Shown: positions 36,243-45,762, numbered from the stretch's first letter. The stretch: DNA of 64,000 nt from Blastococcus haudaquaticus (GCF_900230285.1 NZ_OCNK01000002.1:496001-560000); one strand, 5' to 3'. The notes: a model not told the origin generated them from the sequence alone. Numbers and translations: made by a program.

Positions 36243-36310
36243 GCCGGGACCGTACGGCGACCGGGCTACTCTGCCCAAGCTCAGCTTTCCACTGGCCGGG
36301 AGGAGTGCAC

Positions 36311-37087
36311 ATGGCCGGTCACAGCGGCGCGCCGGGGCGCTCGGTGACCTCGCGCGCGCTGGGCCTGCTCGACGCCTTCGACAGCGCCACCCCCCGGCTG
36401 TCGCTCTCGGAGATCGCGGAGCGGTCCGGCACTCCCCTGGCCACGGCCCACCGGCTGCTCGGCGAGCTGGCGGGCTGGGGCGCGCTGACCCGCCGGGCGG
36501 ACGGCCGGTACGAGATCGGCCGGAAGCTCTGGGACCTCGGTCTGCTGGCGCCCGTGCAGATGGAGCTGCGGCAGGTGGCCGCCCCGTTCCTCCAGGACCT
36601 GCACAACACCATCCGCGACACCGTGCACCTCGCCGTCCGCGAGGGTCTGCAGGCGCTCTACGTCGAGCGGGTCTCCGGTCGTGAGTCGGTGCCGATGGTC
36701 AGCCAGGTGGGCAGCCGGCTCCCGCTGCACGCCACCGGCGTCGGCAAGGTGCTGCTCGCCGCCGCCCCCACCGACGTCGTCGAGAGGGCCCTGCGATCGC
36801 TCACCCGCCAGACCCGGCACACGCTGGTCGACCCGGGCCGGATGCGCCGCGAGCTCGCCGAGGTGCGCCGGCGGCGGTACGCGCGGACGTCGGAGGAGAT
36901 GTCCGCCGGCGCCGCCTCGCTGGCCGTGCCGGTACAGCTCGAGCGGAGCAACGGTCCGCTGGTCGTGGCCGCGCTCGGCATCGTCGTCCCCCCGCACCGG
37001 AGGGACCTGCCCCGGCTGGTGCCCGTGCTCGAGGTCGCCGCGCGCGGCATCGGCCGCGAGCTGACCAGAACCCGCGACTTCCGCTGA
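36311..37087 (+). CDS. IclR-family regulator of pca/pob genes
   Basis: 258-residue PcaR/PobR-type protein: N-terminal HTH (LSLSEIAERSGTPLATAHRLLGEL, about residues 28-52) and an IclR effector domain (HLAVREGLQALYVERVSG, LHATGVGKVLLA, SAGAASLAVPVQ). ATG at 36311 has GGGAGGAG upstream. It is flanked by divergent pcaH and co-directional pobA (50 bases downstream), so it very probably controls both in response to protocatechuate, 4-hydroxybenzoate or beta-ketoadipate. Confidence 0.9.
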   Translation: MAGHSGAPGRSVTSRALGLLDAFDSATPRLSLSEIAERSGTPLATAHRLLGELAGWGALTRRADGRYEIGRKLWDLGLLAPVQMELRQVAAPFLQDLHNTIRDTVHLAVREGLQALYVERVSGRESVPMVSQVGSRLPLHATGVGKVLLAAAPTDVVERALRSLTRQTRHTLVDPGRMRRELAEVRRRRYARTSEEMSAGAASLAVPVQLERSNGPLVVAALGIVVPPHRRDLPRLVPVLEVAARGIGRELTRTRDFR

Positions 37088-37137
37088 CCGGAAGGGACTT
37101 CTTCTCAGCGACCACCGGCGCCAGTCACACTCGGCCC

Positions 37138-38310
37138 GTGCGCACCCAGGTAGGCATCATCGGCGCCGGCCCCGCCGGCCTGCTCCTCTCCCGGCTGCTG
37201 ACGCTGCAGGGCATCGACAACGTCGTCCTGGAGAACCGGTCGCGGGACTACGTCGAGGCCCGCATCCGCGCCGGCATCCTCGAGCAGCACACCGTCGACA
37301 CCCTGACCGACGCCGGGCTGGGCGACCGGCTGCACCGCGAGGGCCTCGAGCACTCCGGCATCTACCTGCAGTACCCCGGCACCCGCCACAAGCTGGACTT
37401 CCCGGAGCTCTGCGGGCGCACCGTGTGGGTCTACGGGCAGACCGAGGTCACCAAGGACCTGATCAAGGCCCAGCTGGACGGCGGTCCGCCGCTGCTGTTC
37501 GAGGTCTCCGACGTCACCCCCGAGGACGTCGACACCGACAGCCCGCGGATCCGCTTCACCGACGCCGACGGCAACGCGCAGGTGCTCGAGTGCGACGTCA
37601 TCGCGGGCACCGACGGCTTCCACGGCCCGTCGCGGGCCGCGGTGCAGGCGGGCACCACGGGGCGGACCTGGGAGCGCACCTATCCCTACGCGTGGCTCGG
37701 CATCCTGGCCGACGCGGCACCGGCCACCGACGAGCTGATCTACGCGTGGCACCCGGACGGGTTCGCGCTGTACTCGATGCGCTCGCCGAAGGTCTCCCGG
37801 CTCTACCTGCAGGTCGATCCGACCGAGAAGATCGAGGACTGGTCCGACGACCGGATCTGGGACGGCCTCGCGACGCGCTTCGCCCTCGACGGCTGGGAGA
37901 TCAACACCGGCACCGTCACGGAGAAGTCGATCCTGCCGATGCGCTCCTTCGTCAGCGCCCCGATGCGCCGGGGCCGGCTCTTCCTGGCCGGCGACGCCGC
38001 GCACATCGTGCCGCCCACCGGGGCGAAGGGGCTCAACCTCGCCGTCGCCGACGTGACGCTGCTGGCCACGGCGCTCGTCCGGCTGCTGCAGGAGAAGCAG
38101 ACCGACCTCGTCGACAGCTACTCCGACCGGGCGCTGGCCCGCGTCTGGCGGTGCACGCACTTCTCCTGGTTCATGACCTCGATGCTGCACCGCTCCGGCG
38201 ACGACTTCGACGCCGAGCTGCAGCTCTCCCAGCTGCGTCGGGTGTGCTCGTCGGAAGCCGCCGCCCGCGAGCTGGCCGAGAACTACACGGGTCTCCCCCT
38301 CGACCGCTGA
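37138..38310 (+). CDS. pobA: 4-hydroxybenzoate 3-monooxygenase
   Basis: 390-residue FAD monooxygenase turning 4-hydroxybenzoate into protocatechuate. Motifs are GAGPAGLLLSRLL (FAD), RIRAGILEQHTVD, AGTDGFHGPSR (DG motif) and GDAAHIVPPTGAKGLNLA (GD motif). The start is GTG at 37138. It connects the CYP199-type demethylase to pcaHG. Its 3' end overlaps the convergent MBL-fold gene by 28 bases. Confidence 0.95.
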   Translation: MRTQVGIIGAGPAGLLLSRLLTLQGIDNVVLENRSRDYVEARIRAGILEQHTVDTLTDAGLGDRLHREGLEHSGIYLQYPGTRHKLDFPELCGRTVWVYGQTEVTKDLIKAQLDGGPPLLFEVSDVTPEDVDTDSPRIRFTDADGNAQVLECDVIAGTDGFHGPSRAAVQAGTTGRTWERTYPYAWLGILADAAPATDELIYAWHPDGFALYSMRSPKVSRLYLQVDPTEKIEDWSDDRIWDGLATRFALDGWEINTGTVTEKSILPMRSFVSAPMRRGRLFLAGDAAHIVPPTGAKGLNLAVADVTLLATALVRLLQEKQTDLVDSYSDRALARVWRCTHFSWFMTSMLHRSGDDFDAELQLSQLRRVCSSEAAARELAENYTGLPLDR

Positions 38311-39164
38311 CCCGCCGACCCCGCCGGTCGGCCTGCTGGATCCTCAGCTGCGTCACCTCCTCGGCCGACGAACCCGGTCGCAACACCGGGCGCCAGTGAA
38401 CGGAGGACGGCGGAGAGCCCGGCCGCGTCGAACGCCGCCACCACGTCGTCGTGCACGAGGGTGAAGTGCTCCCAGTCGTCCACGTGGATCGGGACCACCG
38501 CACGGGCGCGCAGGGACCGGGCGAGCGCCACGGCCTCGTCGGCGTCGAGGGAGAACGGGGTGTCCCCGGCCGCCGCGAAGCGGGCCGCGCCCAGATGCAG
38601 GAATGCGACGTCCACGCCGAATCTCCTGCCGATCTCCTCGAGCTCCGGGTGGGGCACCGTGTCCCCCGAGAAGTAGAGGACCGGCTCTCGGCGGGCGCCG
38701 TCGTCCACGACCTCGACGACGAAGCCGACGACCTCGCCGGCGACGTCGGACCACCCGTCGGGTGCGTGCCGGGCCGGCGTCGCGGTCACCCGGAGACGGA
38801 CCTCCCCGGCCCGGACGACGTGGCTCTCCCACGGAGCGAGGCCCACCGCCGGCTGCCCGAGACGCCGGGCCGCGGAGCGCGTCGTGAGCACGCGGCCCAC
38901 CGAGCCGAGGAGCCGTCGTCCGCTCGTGTCCAGGTTGTCGGCGTGCCCGTCGTGGCTGAGCAGCACGACGTCGATCGGCGGCAGCTGCTGGACAGCCATC
39001 GCCGGGCCAGCCGTGCGTCGCAGCAGGATGCGCATCGCCGAGCCGGGAACGGCGAAGTACTGCGGCGTTCCCGGAGGGTCGAAGGCGGGGTCGGTCAGGA
39101 GGGTCAGGCCCCCGAGCTCGACGAGGACCGTCGCCGTGCCGATCCAGGTGGCCTGCGCGCTCAT
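38283..39164 (-). CDS. MBL-fold metallohydrolase (UlaG-like)
   Basis: 293-residue metallo-beta-lactamase-fold protein. The metal motif is SHDGHADNLD near residue 70, with later ligand candidates in TPARHAP, YFSGDTVPH and PIHVDDWEHF, as in UlaG-like or N-acyl-PE phospholipase D-like hydrolases. The C-terminal 35 residues are Gly/Arg-rich and run into the pobA coding strand. The ATG overlaps the HD-domain gene stop (ATGA). Substrate unknown. Confidence 0.78.
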   Translation of the reverse strand: MSAQATWIGTATVLVELGGLTLLTDPAFDPPGTPQYFAVPGSAMRILLRRTAGPAMAVQQLPPIDVVLLSHDGHADNLDTSGRRLLGSVGRVLTTRSAARRLGQPAVGLAPWESHVVRAGEVRLRVTATPARHAPDGWSDVAGEVVGFVVEVVDDGARREPVLYFSGDTVPHPELEEIGRRFGVDVAFLHLGAARFAAAGDTPFSLDADEAVALARSLRARAVVPIHVDDWEHFTLVHDDVVAAFDAAGLSAVLRSLAPGVATGFVGRGGDAAEDPAGRPAGSAGQRSRGRPV

Positions 39165-39760
39165 CGGTGCGCCCCGAAGGGAGCGGCTGCGATCAGGCCG
39201 ATGAAGCCGATCTCGCGGTCCAGCTCGGCGACGCGCGAGCTCGGTCTGGTCTTCGCCTCCCGCCTCATGGCCCTCACCAGGTACTCCGTGAACCCCTCCC
39301 TCGGCCAGCGCTCGAGCACGTCGCCGACCAGTTCCGCGGGAAGGTCGTCGAGGCGCAGCCGGAGGACGTCCGCGGCGGCGCCCAGGTGCACCCCGGCGAC
39401 CTCGGGCCGCGGATCGTCGGCGGCGTCGAGCTCCAGGTGCAGGGCGACCGCATCGTGGACCAGGTCGGCCGCGGGCGGCTCGCCGCCCGCGCGGATGACC
39501 GCCTCGCGGGCCAGGAGCGCACCCCGCAGCTCGAACGACGCGGTCCCGTCCTCCCCCGGCGCGGAGAGACCGAGGTCGTGGAGCGCGGCGGCCACGAAGA
39601 GCACCTCCGGGTCGAACGACCGGTTCGCCCGCCCCAGGAGCGCCGTGGCGAACGCATGCGTCCGCAGACAGTGCGCGACGAGGACCGGCGGTGAGGACGT
39701 CCGCAGCAGCTCCTCGGCTGCATCAGCCAGCGGGGTGTCCGGTCGCGTCGACCGGATCAC
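39161..39760 (-). CDS. HD-domain protein
   Basis: 199-residue HD-superfamily protein, probably a metal-dependent hydrolase. H...HD motif residues appear as HCLRTHAFA and ALHDLGLS, with a further His in DAVALHLEL; the layout resembles cyanamide-hydratase-like HD proteins. GTG at 39760 has GGAGGTGG six bases upstream, which decides the start although the frame stays open further. It is coupled to the MBL gene and follows the GlxA-type regulator by 28 bases. Substrate unknown. Confidence 0.72.
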   Translation of the reverse strand: MIRSTRPDTPLADAAEELLRTSSPPVLVAHCLRTHAFATALLGRANRSFDPEVLFVAAALHDLGLSAPGEDGTASFELRGALLAREAVIRAGGEPPAADLVHDAVALHLELDAADDPRPEVAGVHLGAAADVLRLRLDDLPAELVGDVLERWPREGFTEYLVRAMRREAKTRPSSRVAELDREIGFIGLIAAAPFGAHR

Positions 39761-39788
39761 GGTGCCACCTCCAGGTCTGGGAGCCGCG

Positions 39789-40781
39789 TCATGCCGTCGA
39801 TGACCGGAAGCGAGCCCGGTACTGCGCCGGAGTGACGCCGAGCCGCCGCCGGAACGAGCGGTGAAGGGTCTCCACCGAGCCGAATCCGCAGGCCCGGGCG
39901 ACAGCCGGGAGGGGGTCCTCGCCGTCCTCCAGGAGTCGACGCGCACCCTCGACCCGGGCGGCCTCGACGAATGCTGCGGGTGTGCTGCCCACCTGCTCGG
40001 CGAACACCCGGGCGAGGTGACGCGCACTGAGGCGGGCCCGGGCGGCCAGCGCGGGCACGGAGAGGTCGGCCGCCAGGTTGTCGGCGATCCAACCGGGCAA
40101 CGCGGCGACGTCGTCCCGCTCCGGCCGCTGCATCGACAGCGCCACGCTGAACTGGCTCTGACCGCCGGGCCGCTTGACGTACATCACCAGCCACCGGGCC
40201 ACTGCGAGTGCGACCGCGCGGCCGTGGTCGGCCTCGACCAGCGCGAGAGCGAGATCCATGCCGGCGGTGACACCGGCCGAGGTCCACACGTTGCCCGAGC
40301 GGATGAAGATGGGGTCCGGGTCGACCTCGATCTCGGGGTGCTGGGCAGCGAGGGCGGGGGCGACGGCCCAGTGCGTCGTCGCCGCCCGCCCGTCGAGCAG
40401 TCCGGCCATGGCCACGATCCGGGCCCCCGCGCAGACGGCGGCGACGCGGTCGGCGTCCGGGGCCCGGCCGGCCAGCCAGGCGACCACCTCGGGGGCGACC
40501 ACGGCGTCCGGCAGGCCCCCCGTGGGCCGCAGGGCCCCGGGCACGACGAACGTGTCCCAGTGACCGGTCAGCTGGGCGAAGGTGGCATCGGGCAGCACGC
40601 GGATGCCGTTCGACGTGACCACCGGGTCCAGACTCCCGGCCACCAGGGTGACCGCGTAGCCGGGGCGCCCCTGGACGGCCAGGAGCCGGGTGGCGGTGGC
40701 GAGCACCTCGGCCGGTCCGCTGACGTCCAGCATCTCGACGCCCTCGAACAGGGCGACAGCCACTCGCCGGGGGTCGGTCAT
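39789..40781 (-). CDS. GlxA-type AraC regulator (DJ-1/PfpI + AraC)
   Basis: 330-residue regulator with an N-terminal DJ-1/PfpI amidotransferase-like domain (about 5-175; the nucleophile-elbow Cys is in AAVCAGARIVAMAGLL) and a C-terminal AraC DNA-binding domain (about 220-325; SVPALAARARLSARHLARVF and GVTPAQYRARF). It heads a minus-strand unit with the HD and MBL genes, which it likely controls. The effector is unknown. Confidence 0.88.
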   Translation of the reverse strand: MTDPRRVAVALFEGVEMLDVSGPAEVLATATRLLAVQGRPGYAVTLVAGSLDPVVTSNGIRVLPDATFAQLTGHWDTFVVPGALRPTGGLPDAVVAPEVVAWLAGRAPDADRVAAVCAGARIVAMAGLLDGRAATTHWAVAPALAAQHPEIEVDPDPIFIRSGNVWTSAGVTAGMDLALALVEADHGRAVALAVARWLVMYVKRPGGQSQFSVALSMQRPERDDVAALPGWIADNLAADLSVPALAARARLSARHLARVFAEQVGSTPAAFVEAARVEGARRLLEDGEDPLPAVARACGFGSVETLHRSFRRRLGVTPAQYRARFRSSTA

Positions 40782-40876
40782 GGGACGACCATGCCCGGCG
40801 GCCGCGACGGCGGCAATGACATGTCTGTGTCAGTTTCCGCCATCAGGGGGGCTGCTCACGCGCAGCCTCCCGGGGC

Positions 40877-42340
40877 TCAGGCGAGAGCCTCGAGGGTGGG
40901 GCGGACGCCGCGGGTGCGCAGCGAGTGCAGCGTCTCGCGGTAGGCGGTGGTGAAGCGGTCGTCGTCCACCAGGTCGCCGAAGAGACCGCGGTCGGCGACG
41001 AACGCGAGCGGGTCCTCCGACCGGGCGCGGGTGCGGAGCGCCTCGGCCCGCGAGTCGGTGAGCGCGATCGGCCGACCGTCGTCGTCCGCGCCCTCCGCGG
41101 ACCGGGCCCAGGCGGCCAGGATCGCCACCGAGCGCCGGATCTCCCCGCCGGAGGCGAGGTTCGCCCGCAGCACCGGGAGCAGGAACTGCGGGATCCGGTC
41201 GGACGCCTCGGCGCAGATGCGGTCGAGGGTGTCGGCGATGACCGGACTGCTGAACCGGCCCACCAGCTCGGCCCGGTAGTCCCCCAGGTCGATGCCCGGC
41301 ACGGGAGCGAGGGTCGGCGCCGCCTCCTGCTCCAGGTAGCCCTGCAGCAGCCGGCGGAGCAGCGGGTCGCCGCACGCCTCGTGCACGTAGGCGAGACCCG
41401 CGAGACGGCCCGGCTGCGCCAGCACCTGGTGGCCCGCGTTGAGCAGTCGCAGCTTCATCAGCTCGTAGGGGCCGACGTCCTCCACCAGCTGCACCCCGGC
41501 TTCCTCCAACGGCGGGCGGCCGTCGGCGAAGGAGTCCTCCAGCACCCACTGCGTCCACGGCTCGCAGACGACGGGCCACCGGTCCTCGACGCCGAACCGC
41601 TCGGCCACCTCGGCCCGGTCGGCGTCGGTGGTGGCGGGCGTGATCCGGTCGACCATCGAGTTCGGGAAGGGCACCTGGCGCTCGACCCAGTCGCCCAGCC
41701 GCGGGTCGCGGAGGCCCGCGAACGACCCGAAGCTCAGCCGGGCCACCTCGCCGTTCCCGGGCATGTTGTCGCAGGAGAGGACGGTGAACGGCACGATCCC
41801 GCGCTCCCGACGGCGGGCCAGCGCCTCGGTGACCAGCCCGAACGACGTCCGCAGGGCGGTGGGGGAACGCAGGTCCGACACCACCGCGGGGTTCTCGTCG
41901 TCGAACCGGCCGGTGACGGCGGAGGTGTTGTAGCCGCCCTCGGTCACGGTCAGGGAGACGATCCGAGTTGAGGGGTCGGCCATCTTCGCCACGACGGCCT
42001 CCGGATCGTCCGGGGCGAAGAGGTACTCGACCATCGAACCGATGACACGGGCGTCGACGGAGCCGTCGGCCTGCCGGACGAGGAGGGTGTAGAGGCAGTC
42101 CTGCGCGGCCATCACCTCGGCCATCCTGCGGTCGGCCGGCAGCACGCCGACGCCGCAGATGCCCCAGTCGAGCGCCTGCCCCTGCTCCATGAGCCGGTCG
42201 AGGTACATGGCCTGGTGGGAGCGGTGGAAGCCACCGACCCCGAGGTGCACGATGCCGGCGCGCACCTGGCCCCGGTCGTAGGACGGCGTCCGGACCTGCT
42301 CGTTCAGCGACCGCAGGGAGCGCTCGGAGAGGGGGGTCAC
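40877..42340 (-). CDS. Mannitol/polyol dehydrogenase (long-chain MDR-type)
   Basis: 487-residue member of the mannitol dehydrogenase/fructuronate reductase family, oxidising a polyol with NAD. The N-terminal nucleotide site is HLGVGGFHRSHQAMYLD, and the catalytic Lys and His are in YELMKLRLLNAGHQ. Also visible are SCDNMPGNG and FPNSMVDRITP. GTG at 42340 starts the conserved region directly. It stands alone, with no sugar transporter near it. Mannitol 2-dehydrogenase is the best guess; arabinitol or fructuronate cannot be excluded. Confidence 0.85.
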   Translation of the reverse strand: MTPLSERSLRSLNEQVRTPSYDRGQVRAGIVHLGVGGFHRSHQAMYLDRLMEQGQALDWGICGVGVLPADRRMAEVMAAQDCLYTLLVRQADGSVDARVIGSMVEYLFAPDDPEAVVAKMADPSTRIVSLTVTEGGYNTSAVTGRFDDENPAVVSDLRSPTALRTSFGLVTEALARRRERGIVPFTVLSCDNMPGNGEVARLSFGSFAGLRDPRLGDWVERQVPFPNSMVDRITPATTDADRAEVAERFGVEDRWPVVCEPWTQWVLEDSFADGRPPLEEAGVQLVEDVGPYELMKLRLLNAGHQVLAQPGRLAGLAYVHEACGDPLLRRLLQGYLEQEAAPTLAPVPGIDLGDYRAELVGRFSSPVIADTLDRICAEASDRIPQFLLPVLRANLASGGEIRRSVAILAAWARSAEGADDDGRPIALTDSRAEALRTRARSEDPLAFVADRGLFGDLVDDDRFTTAYRETLHSLRTRGVRPTLEALA

Positions 42341-42510
42341 GGGGACACCATGCCCGCTCCGGGCGCGCCGGAACGGCAGGACCCCGGATTTCCCGCCACA
42401 CCGACTCCCGGGCCGGAGCTACCGGCCGGTACGGAATGTGGGATCGTCGGCCCGACCCGAACGCTGACGGCGGCACCACAGGAGCGGCCACCGTCGAGGA
42501 AAGAGGATCG

Positions 42511-43686
42511 ATGCGGTTGCAGCTGTCCCCGGAGCTCGAGGCCTTCCGGGAGGAGATGCGGACCTTCTTCACCACGCAGGTGCCGCAGGAGATCCGCGAC
42601 AAGGTCGCGGCCCACCGGCACGTGAGCAAGGAGGAGTACGTCGAGGCGCAGCGCGTGCTCAACGCCGCCGGTCTGGCCGTGCCGCACTGGCCGGTCGAGT
42701 GGGGCGGCAAGGACTGGTCGCCGCTGCAGCGCCACATCTGGCGCGAGGAGATGCAGCTGGCCAACGTGCCGGAGCCGCTCGCCTTCAACACGTCCATGAT
42801 CGGCCCGGTGCTCGCGGCCTTCGGCAACCAGGAGCAGAAGGAGCGCTTCCTGGCCAAGACGGCGAACCTCGACATCTGGTGGTGCCAGGGCTTCTCCGAG
42901 CCCGACGCCGGCTCCGACCTCGCGTCGCTGCGCACCACCGCCGTGCGCGACGGCGACGACTGGGTCGTGAACGGCCAGAAGACGTGGACCACGCTCGGTC
43001 AGCACGCCGACTGGATCTTCTGCCTGGTCCGCACGGACCCCACCGCGGAGAAGAAGCAGCGCGGCATCTCGCTGCTGGTCTTCCCGATGGACACCCCCGG
43101 GGTGACGCTGCGCCCGATCGAGCTCATCGACGGCGGCTTCGAGGTCAACGAGGTCTTCTTCGAGGACGTCCGGGTGCCCGCCGAGAACCTCATCGGCGAG
43201 GAGAACCAGGGCTGGACGATGGCCAAGTTCCTGCTCGGCAACGAGCGGGTCGGCATCGCCCGGGTCGGCTCGACCAAGAGCATGCTGGCCCAGGCCAAGG
43301 CGCACGCCCGGGAGATCACGTCCGGCGGCCGGCCGCTGGCCGAGGACCCGCGGATGGCCGCTCGCATCGCCGAGATCGAGAACGACCTGCTGGCGCTCGA
43401 GCTGACCGCGCTGCGGGTCGCCGCGAACTCCGCCGACGGCAAGCCGCACCCCGCGTCGTCGGTGCTCAAGCTCCGCGGCTCGGAGCTGCAGCAGGCCGCG
43501 ACCGAACTGCTGGTCGACATCGCCGGCCCGCTCTCCCTGGCGTCCTTCGCCGAGGAGGGCTCCGACGTCCCGGACTGGGCGCGGGTCGCGACGCCGCACT
43601 ACCTGAACTACCGCAAGGTCTCCATCTACGGAGGCTCCAACGAGGTGCAGCGCACCATCATCGCCGGCTCGATCCTGGGACTGTGA
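42511..43686 (+). CDS. Acyl-CoA dehydrogenase, large-subunit type (PimC-like)
   Basis: 391-residue flavoprotein. WWCQGFSEPDAGSDLASL and GQKTWTTLGQHADW are hallmarks of the pimeloyl-CoA dehydrogenase large-subunit group; the C terminus has KVSIYGGSNEVQRTI. AAGAGGA precedes the ATG at 42511. It is paired with the next gene one base away, and such pairs form alpha2beta2 heterotetramers in which one active site is retained per dimer. The substrate may be a dicarboxyl-CoA or ring-derived CoA thioester; steroid-type pairs look similar. Confidence 0.85.
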   Translation: MRLQLSPELEAFREEMRTFFTTQVPQEIRDKVAAHRHVSKEEYVEAQRVLNAAGLAVPHWPVEWGGKDWSPLQRHIWREEMQLANVPEPLAFNTSMIGPVLAAFGNQEQKERFLAKTANLDIWWCQGFSEPDAGSDLASLRTTAVRDGDDWVVNGQKTWTTLGQHADWIFCLVRTDPTAEKKQRGISLLVFPMDTPGVTLRPIELIDGGFEVNEVFFEDVRVPAENLIGEENQGWTMAKFLLGNERVGIARVGSTKSMLAQAKAHAREITSGGRPLAEDPRMAARIAEIENDLLALELTALRVAANSADGKPHPASSVLKLRGSELQQAATELLVDIAGPLSLASFAEEGSDVPDWARVATPHYLNYRKVSIYGGSNEVQRTIIAGSILGL

Positions 43687-43687
43687 C

Positions 43688-44833
43688 GTGAACTTCGACT
43701 ACGACAGCGAGCAGAACGACCTCCGGGAAGCGGTGCGCGGCCTGCTGGCCCGCGCGTACTCCGACAGCGAGCAGCGTCGCACCGTCGTGAAGACCGACCC
43801 CGGCTTCGACGAGAAGACCTGGTCCCGGCTGGCCGAGATGGGCCTGCTGGGGCTGCCGTTCGCCGAGGAGGACGGCGGCATGGGCGCCGGCCCGGTCGAG
43901 GTGGCAATCGTCGCCGAGGAGATCGGGCGGGTGCTGGCACCCGAGCCGTTCATCGAGACCGTCGTCCTGGCCGGTGGGCTGATCTCCGCCGTCGGCTCCG
44001 CGGAGCAGAAGGGCGAGCTGCTCGCCGGCATCTCCGAGGGGACGACGATCGCCGTCTTCGCGCACGCGGAGCCCGGCACCCGCTGGACGCCGGCCGCCGA
44101 GGCCGTGACCGCCACGCAGAGCGGCGACGGCTGGACCCTGACCGGCGTCAAGGAGCCGGTGCCCAGCGGCGCCCGCGCCGACGTGCTGGTGGTCAGCGCC
44201 GTCGTCGACGGCGGCACCGGGCTGTTCCTGGTCCAGGGAGACGCCTCCGGGCTCACCCGCACCGGCTACCGCACGCACGACGGCACCCGCGCGGCGAACG
44301 TCCGCTTCGAGGGCACGCCCGCCGTCGCCCTCGGATCGGGTGACCAGACGCCCGCGATCGAGCGGGCGCTGGCGGAGGCCCGCATCGCCTACGGCCACGA
44401 GGCCATCGGCGCCATGGACACCGCGCTGCGGACCACGGCGGAGTACCTCAAGACGCGCAAGCAGTTCGGCGTCACCCTGAACAAGTTCCAGGCGCTGACC
44501 TTCCGGGCGGCCGACATGTACGTGTCGCTGGAGCTGGCCCGCAGCCTCGCGCTGTGGGCGTCGATGGTGCAGGAGGCCGGCGGCGACGTCGTCCAGGCCG
44601 CCGACCGTGCCCGGCTGACCGTCAGCCGCGCCGGCCGGCACATCGGCAAGGAGGCCATCCAGCTGCACGGCGGCATCGGCGTGACCGCGGAGTACTCCGT
44701 CGGCCACTACACGAGCCGGCTCACCGCGATCGACCACCTGCTCGGCGACGGCGACTGGGCCGCCGACCGGCTGGCCCAGAACGTGGCGAGCTACGACACC
44801 GTCGACCCGCTGGGTGCCCCTTACGCACCCTGA
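43688..44833 (+). CDS. Acyl-CoA dehydrogenase, small-subunit type (PimD-like)
   Basis: 381-residue partner of the preceding dehydrogenase. Family segments are FDYDSEQNDLREAVRGLL, KTRKQFGVTLNKFQAL and the C-terminal QLHGGIGVTAEYSVGHYTSRL. The usual central FAD-binding motif is weakened (VFAHAEPGTRW in place of a SEPxAGSD motif), as expected in the companion chain of heterotetrameric enzymes. GTG start at 43688 lies one base after the previous stop. Confidence 0.85.
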   Translation: MNFDYDSEQNDLREAVRGLLARAYSDSEQRRTVVKTDPGFDEKTWSRLAEMGLLGLPFAEEDGGMGAGPVEVAIVAEEIGRVLAPEPFIETVVLAGGLISAVGSAEQKGELLAGISEGTTIAVFAHAEPGTRWTPAAEAVTATQSGDGWTLTGVKEPVPSGARADVLVVSAVVDGGTGLFLVQGDASGLTRTGYRTHDGTRAANVRFEGTPAVALGSGDQTPAIERALAEARIAYGHEAIGAMDTALRTTAEYLKTRKQFGVTLNKFQALTFRAADMYVSLELARSLALWASMVQEAGGDVVQAADRARLTVSRAGRHIGKEAIQLHGGIGVTAEYSVGHYTSRLTAIDHLLGDGDWAADRLAQNVASYDTVDPLGAPYAP

Positions 44834-44842
44834 TCACGGCCC

Positions 44843-44881
44843 GACGGAGCCCCGTCCCCTCGCGGGGGGCGGGGCTCCGTC
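44843..44881 (+). terminator. Terminator of the acyl-CoA dehydrogenase operon
   Basis: GACGGAGCCCCG (44843-44854) pairs perfectly with 44870-44881, ten bases past the stop, over a loop that itself can fold (CCCC...GGGG). Confidence 0.75.
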
Positions 44882-44890
44882 GCCCCGTGG

Positions 44891-44939
44891 CCCCCTGCAG
44901 GGGCCCGCCACGAGCGTGCGAGTGGTGGAGAGCAGGGGG
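44891..44939 (-). repeat. Structured repeat element, copy 1
   Basis: The outer stem CCCCCTGC (44891-44898) pairs with GCAGGGGG (44932-44939). An inner CCAC/GTGG stem encloses the conserved loop GAGCGTGCGA. On the minus strand it follows the SDR stop by ten bases. Copy 2 at 60924-60974 has the same loop and compensating stem changes. Confidence 0.7.
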
Positions 44940-44948
44940 TCCTTCCAT

Positions 44949-45737
44949 TCAGCGGGCGAGGCGGGACACCACGATGCGGTTCGCCCAGTCGGGCGTGACC
45001 GCGGAGAGCGCGGCCAGCGCCTTCGTCTGCCGGCCCACCGGCCGGTGCGGCGAGGCGAGCGGACGACGCCGTTCGTGCACCACCTTCCAGGCCGCCACCG
45101 CGACGTCGTCGGCGGTGAGGCGCACCCCCAGGCTGGCGACGCTCGCAGCGTGGACGCCGTCGCGGGACACCATTCCGGTCGCGACGAACAGCGGCACCAG
45201 GCTGCGTACCCGCACGCCGTCCCTCCGCCACTCGAGGTCGAGCGCCTCGGTGAGCGACTTGACCGCGGCCTTGGTGGCGCCGTAGGTCGCCAGCGTCGGC
45301 TGCCCGTAGAGGGCGGACGCCGAGCAGAGGTTCAGCAACAGCCCGCGCGGGGAGCGGCGCAGGAAGGGATGCCCCGCCGCGGCCCCGTTCACCACCCCGG
45401 TGACGTTGACGTCGACCATCCGCCGGTGGCTGTCCAGGTCGGTCCCGGTGAAGGGACCCGAGGAGAGCACGCCGGCGTTGTTCACCAGCACGTCGAGCCC
45501 GCCGTCCCCGCAGAACCCCTGCAGCGCAGCGCGCCACTGCGCGGCGTCCCGGACGTCGAGGACGCCGGCGACCGCGTCCGGCCGCCCGGCCGCGGCCTCG
45601 GTCACGGCCGCCCCGTCGACGTCGTACAGGCCCACCCGCCAGCCGCGCGCGAGGAAGAGCTCGGCGGTGGCCCGACCGATGCCTCGCGCGGCGCCGCTGA
45701 CGAGGATGGATCCGGGACGGCGGCGGAAGGTGTTCAC
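44949..45737 (-). CDS. Short-chain dehydrogenase/reductase
   Basis: 262-residue classical SDR. The cofactor motif is SGAARGIGRAT near residue 14, the NNAG motif is VNNAGVLSS, and the catalytic residues are Ser in CSASALYG and Tyr-x3-Lys in ATYGATK. Asp in LYDVDG after beta-2 suggests NAD(H). It stands alone on the minus strand. Substrate unknown. Confidence 0.85.
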   Translation of the reverse strand: MNTFRRRPGSILVSGAARGIGRATAELFLARGWRVGLYDVDGAAVTEAAAGRPDAVAGVLDVRDAAQWRAALQGFCGDGGLDVLVNNAGVLSSGPFTGTDLDSHRRMVDVNVTGVVNGAAAGHPFLRRSPRGLLLNLCSASALYGQPTLATYGATKAAVKSLTEALDLEWRRDGVRVRSLVPLFVATGMVSRDGVHAASVASLGVRLTADDVAVAAWKVVHERRRPLASPHRPVGRQTKALAALSAVTPDWANRIVVSRLAR

Positions 45738-45762
45738 GGGGGTAACACCTACCGCACGCCGC

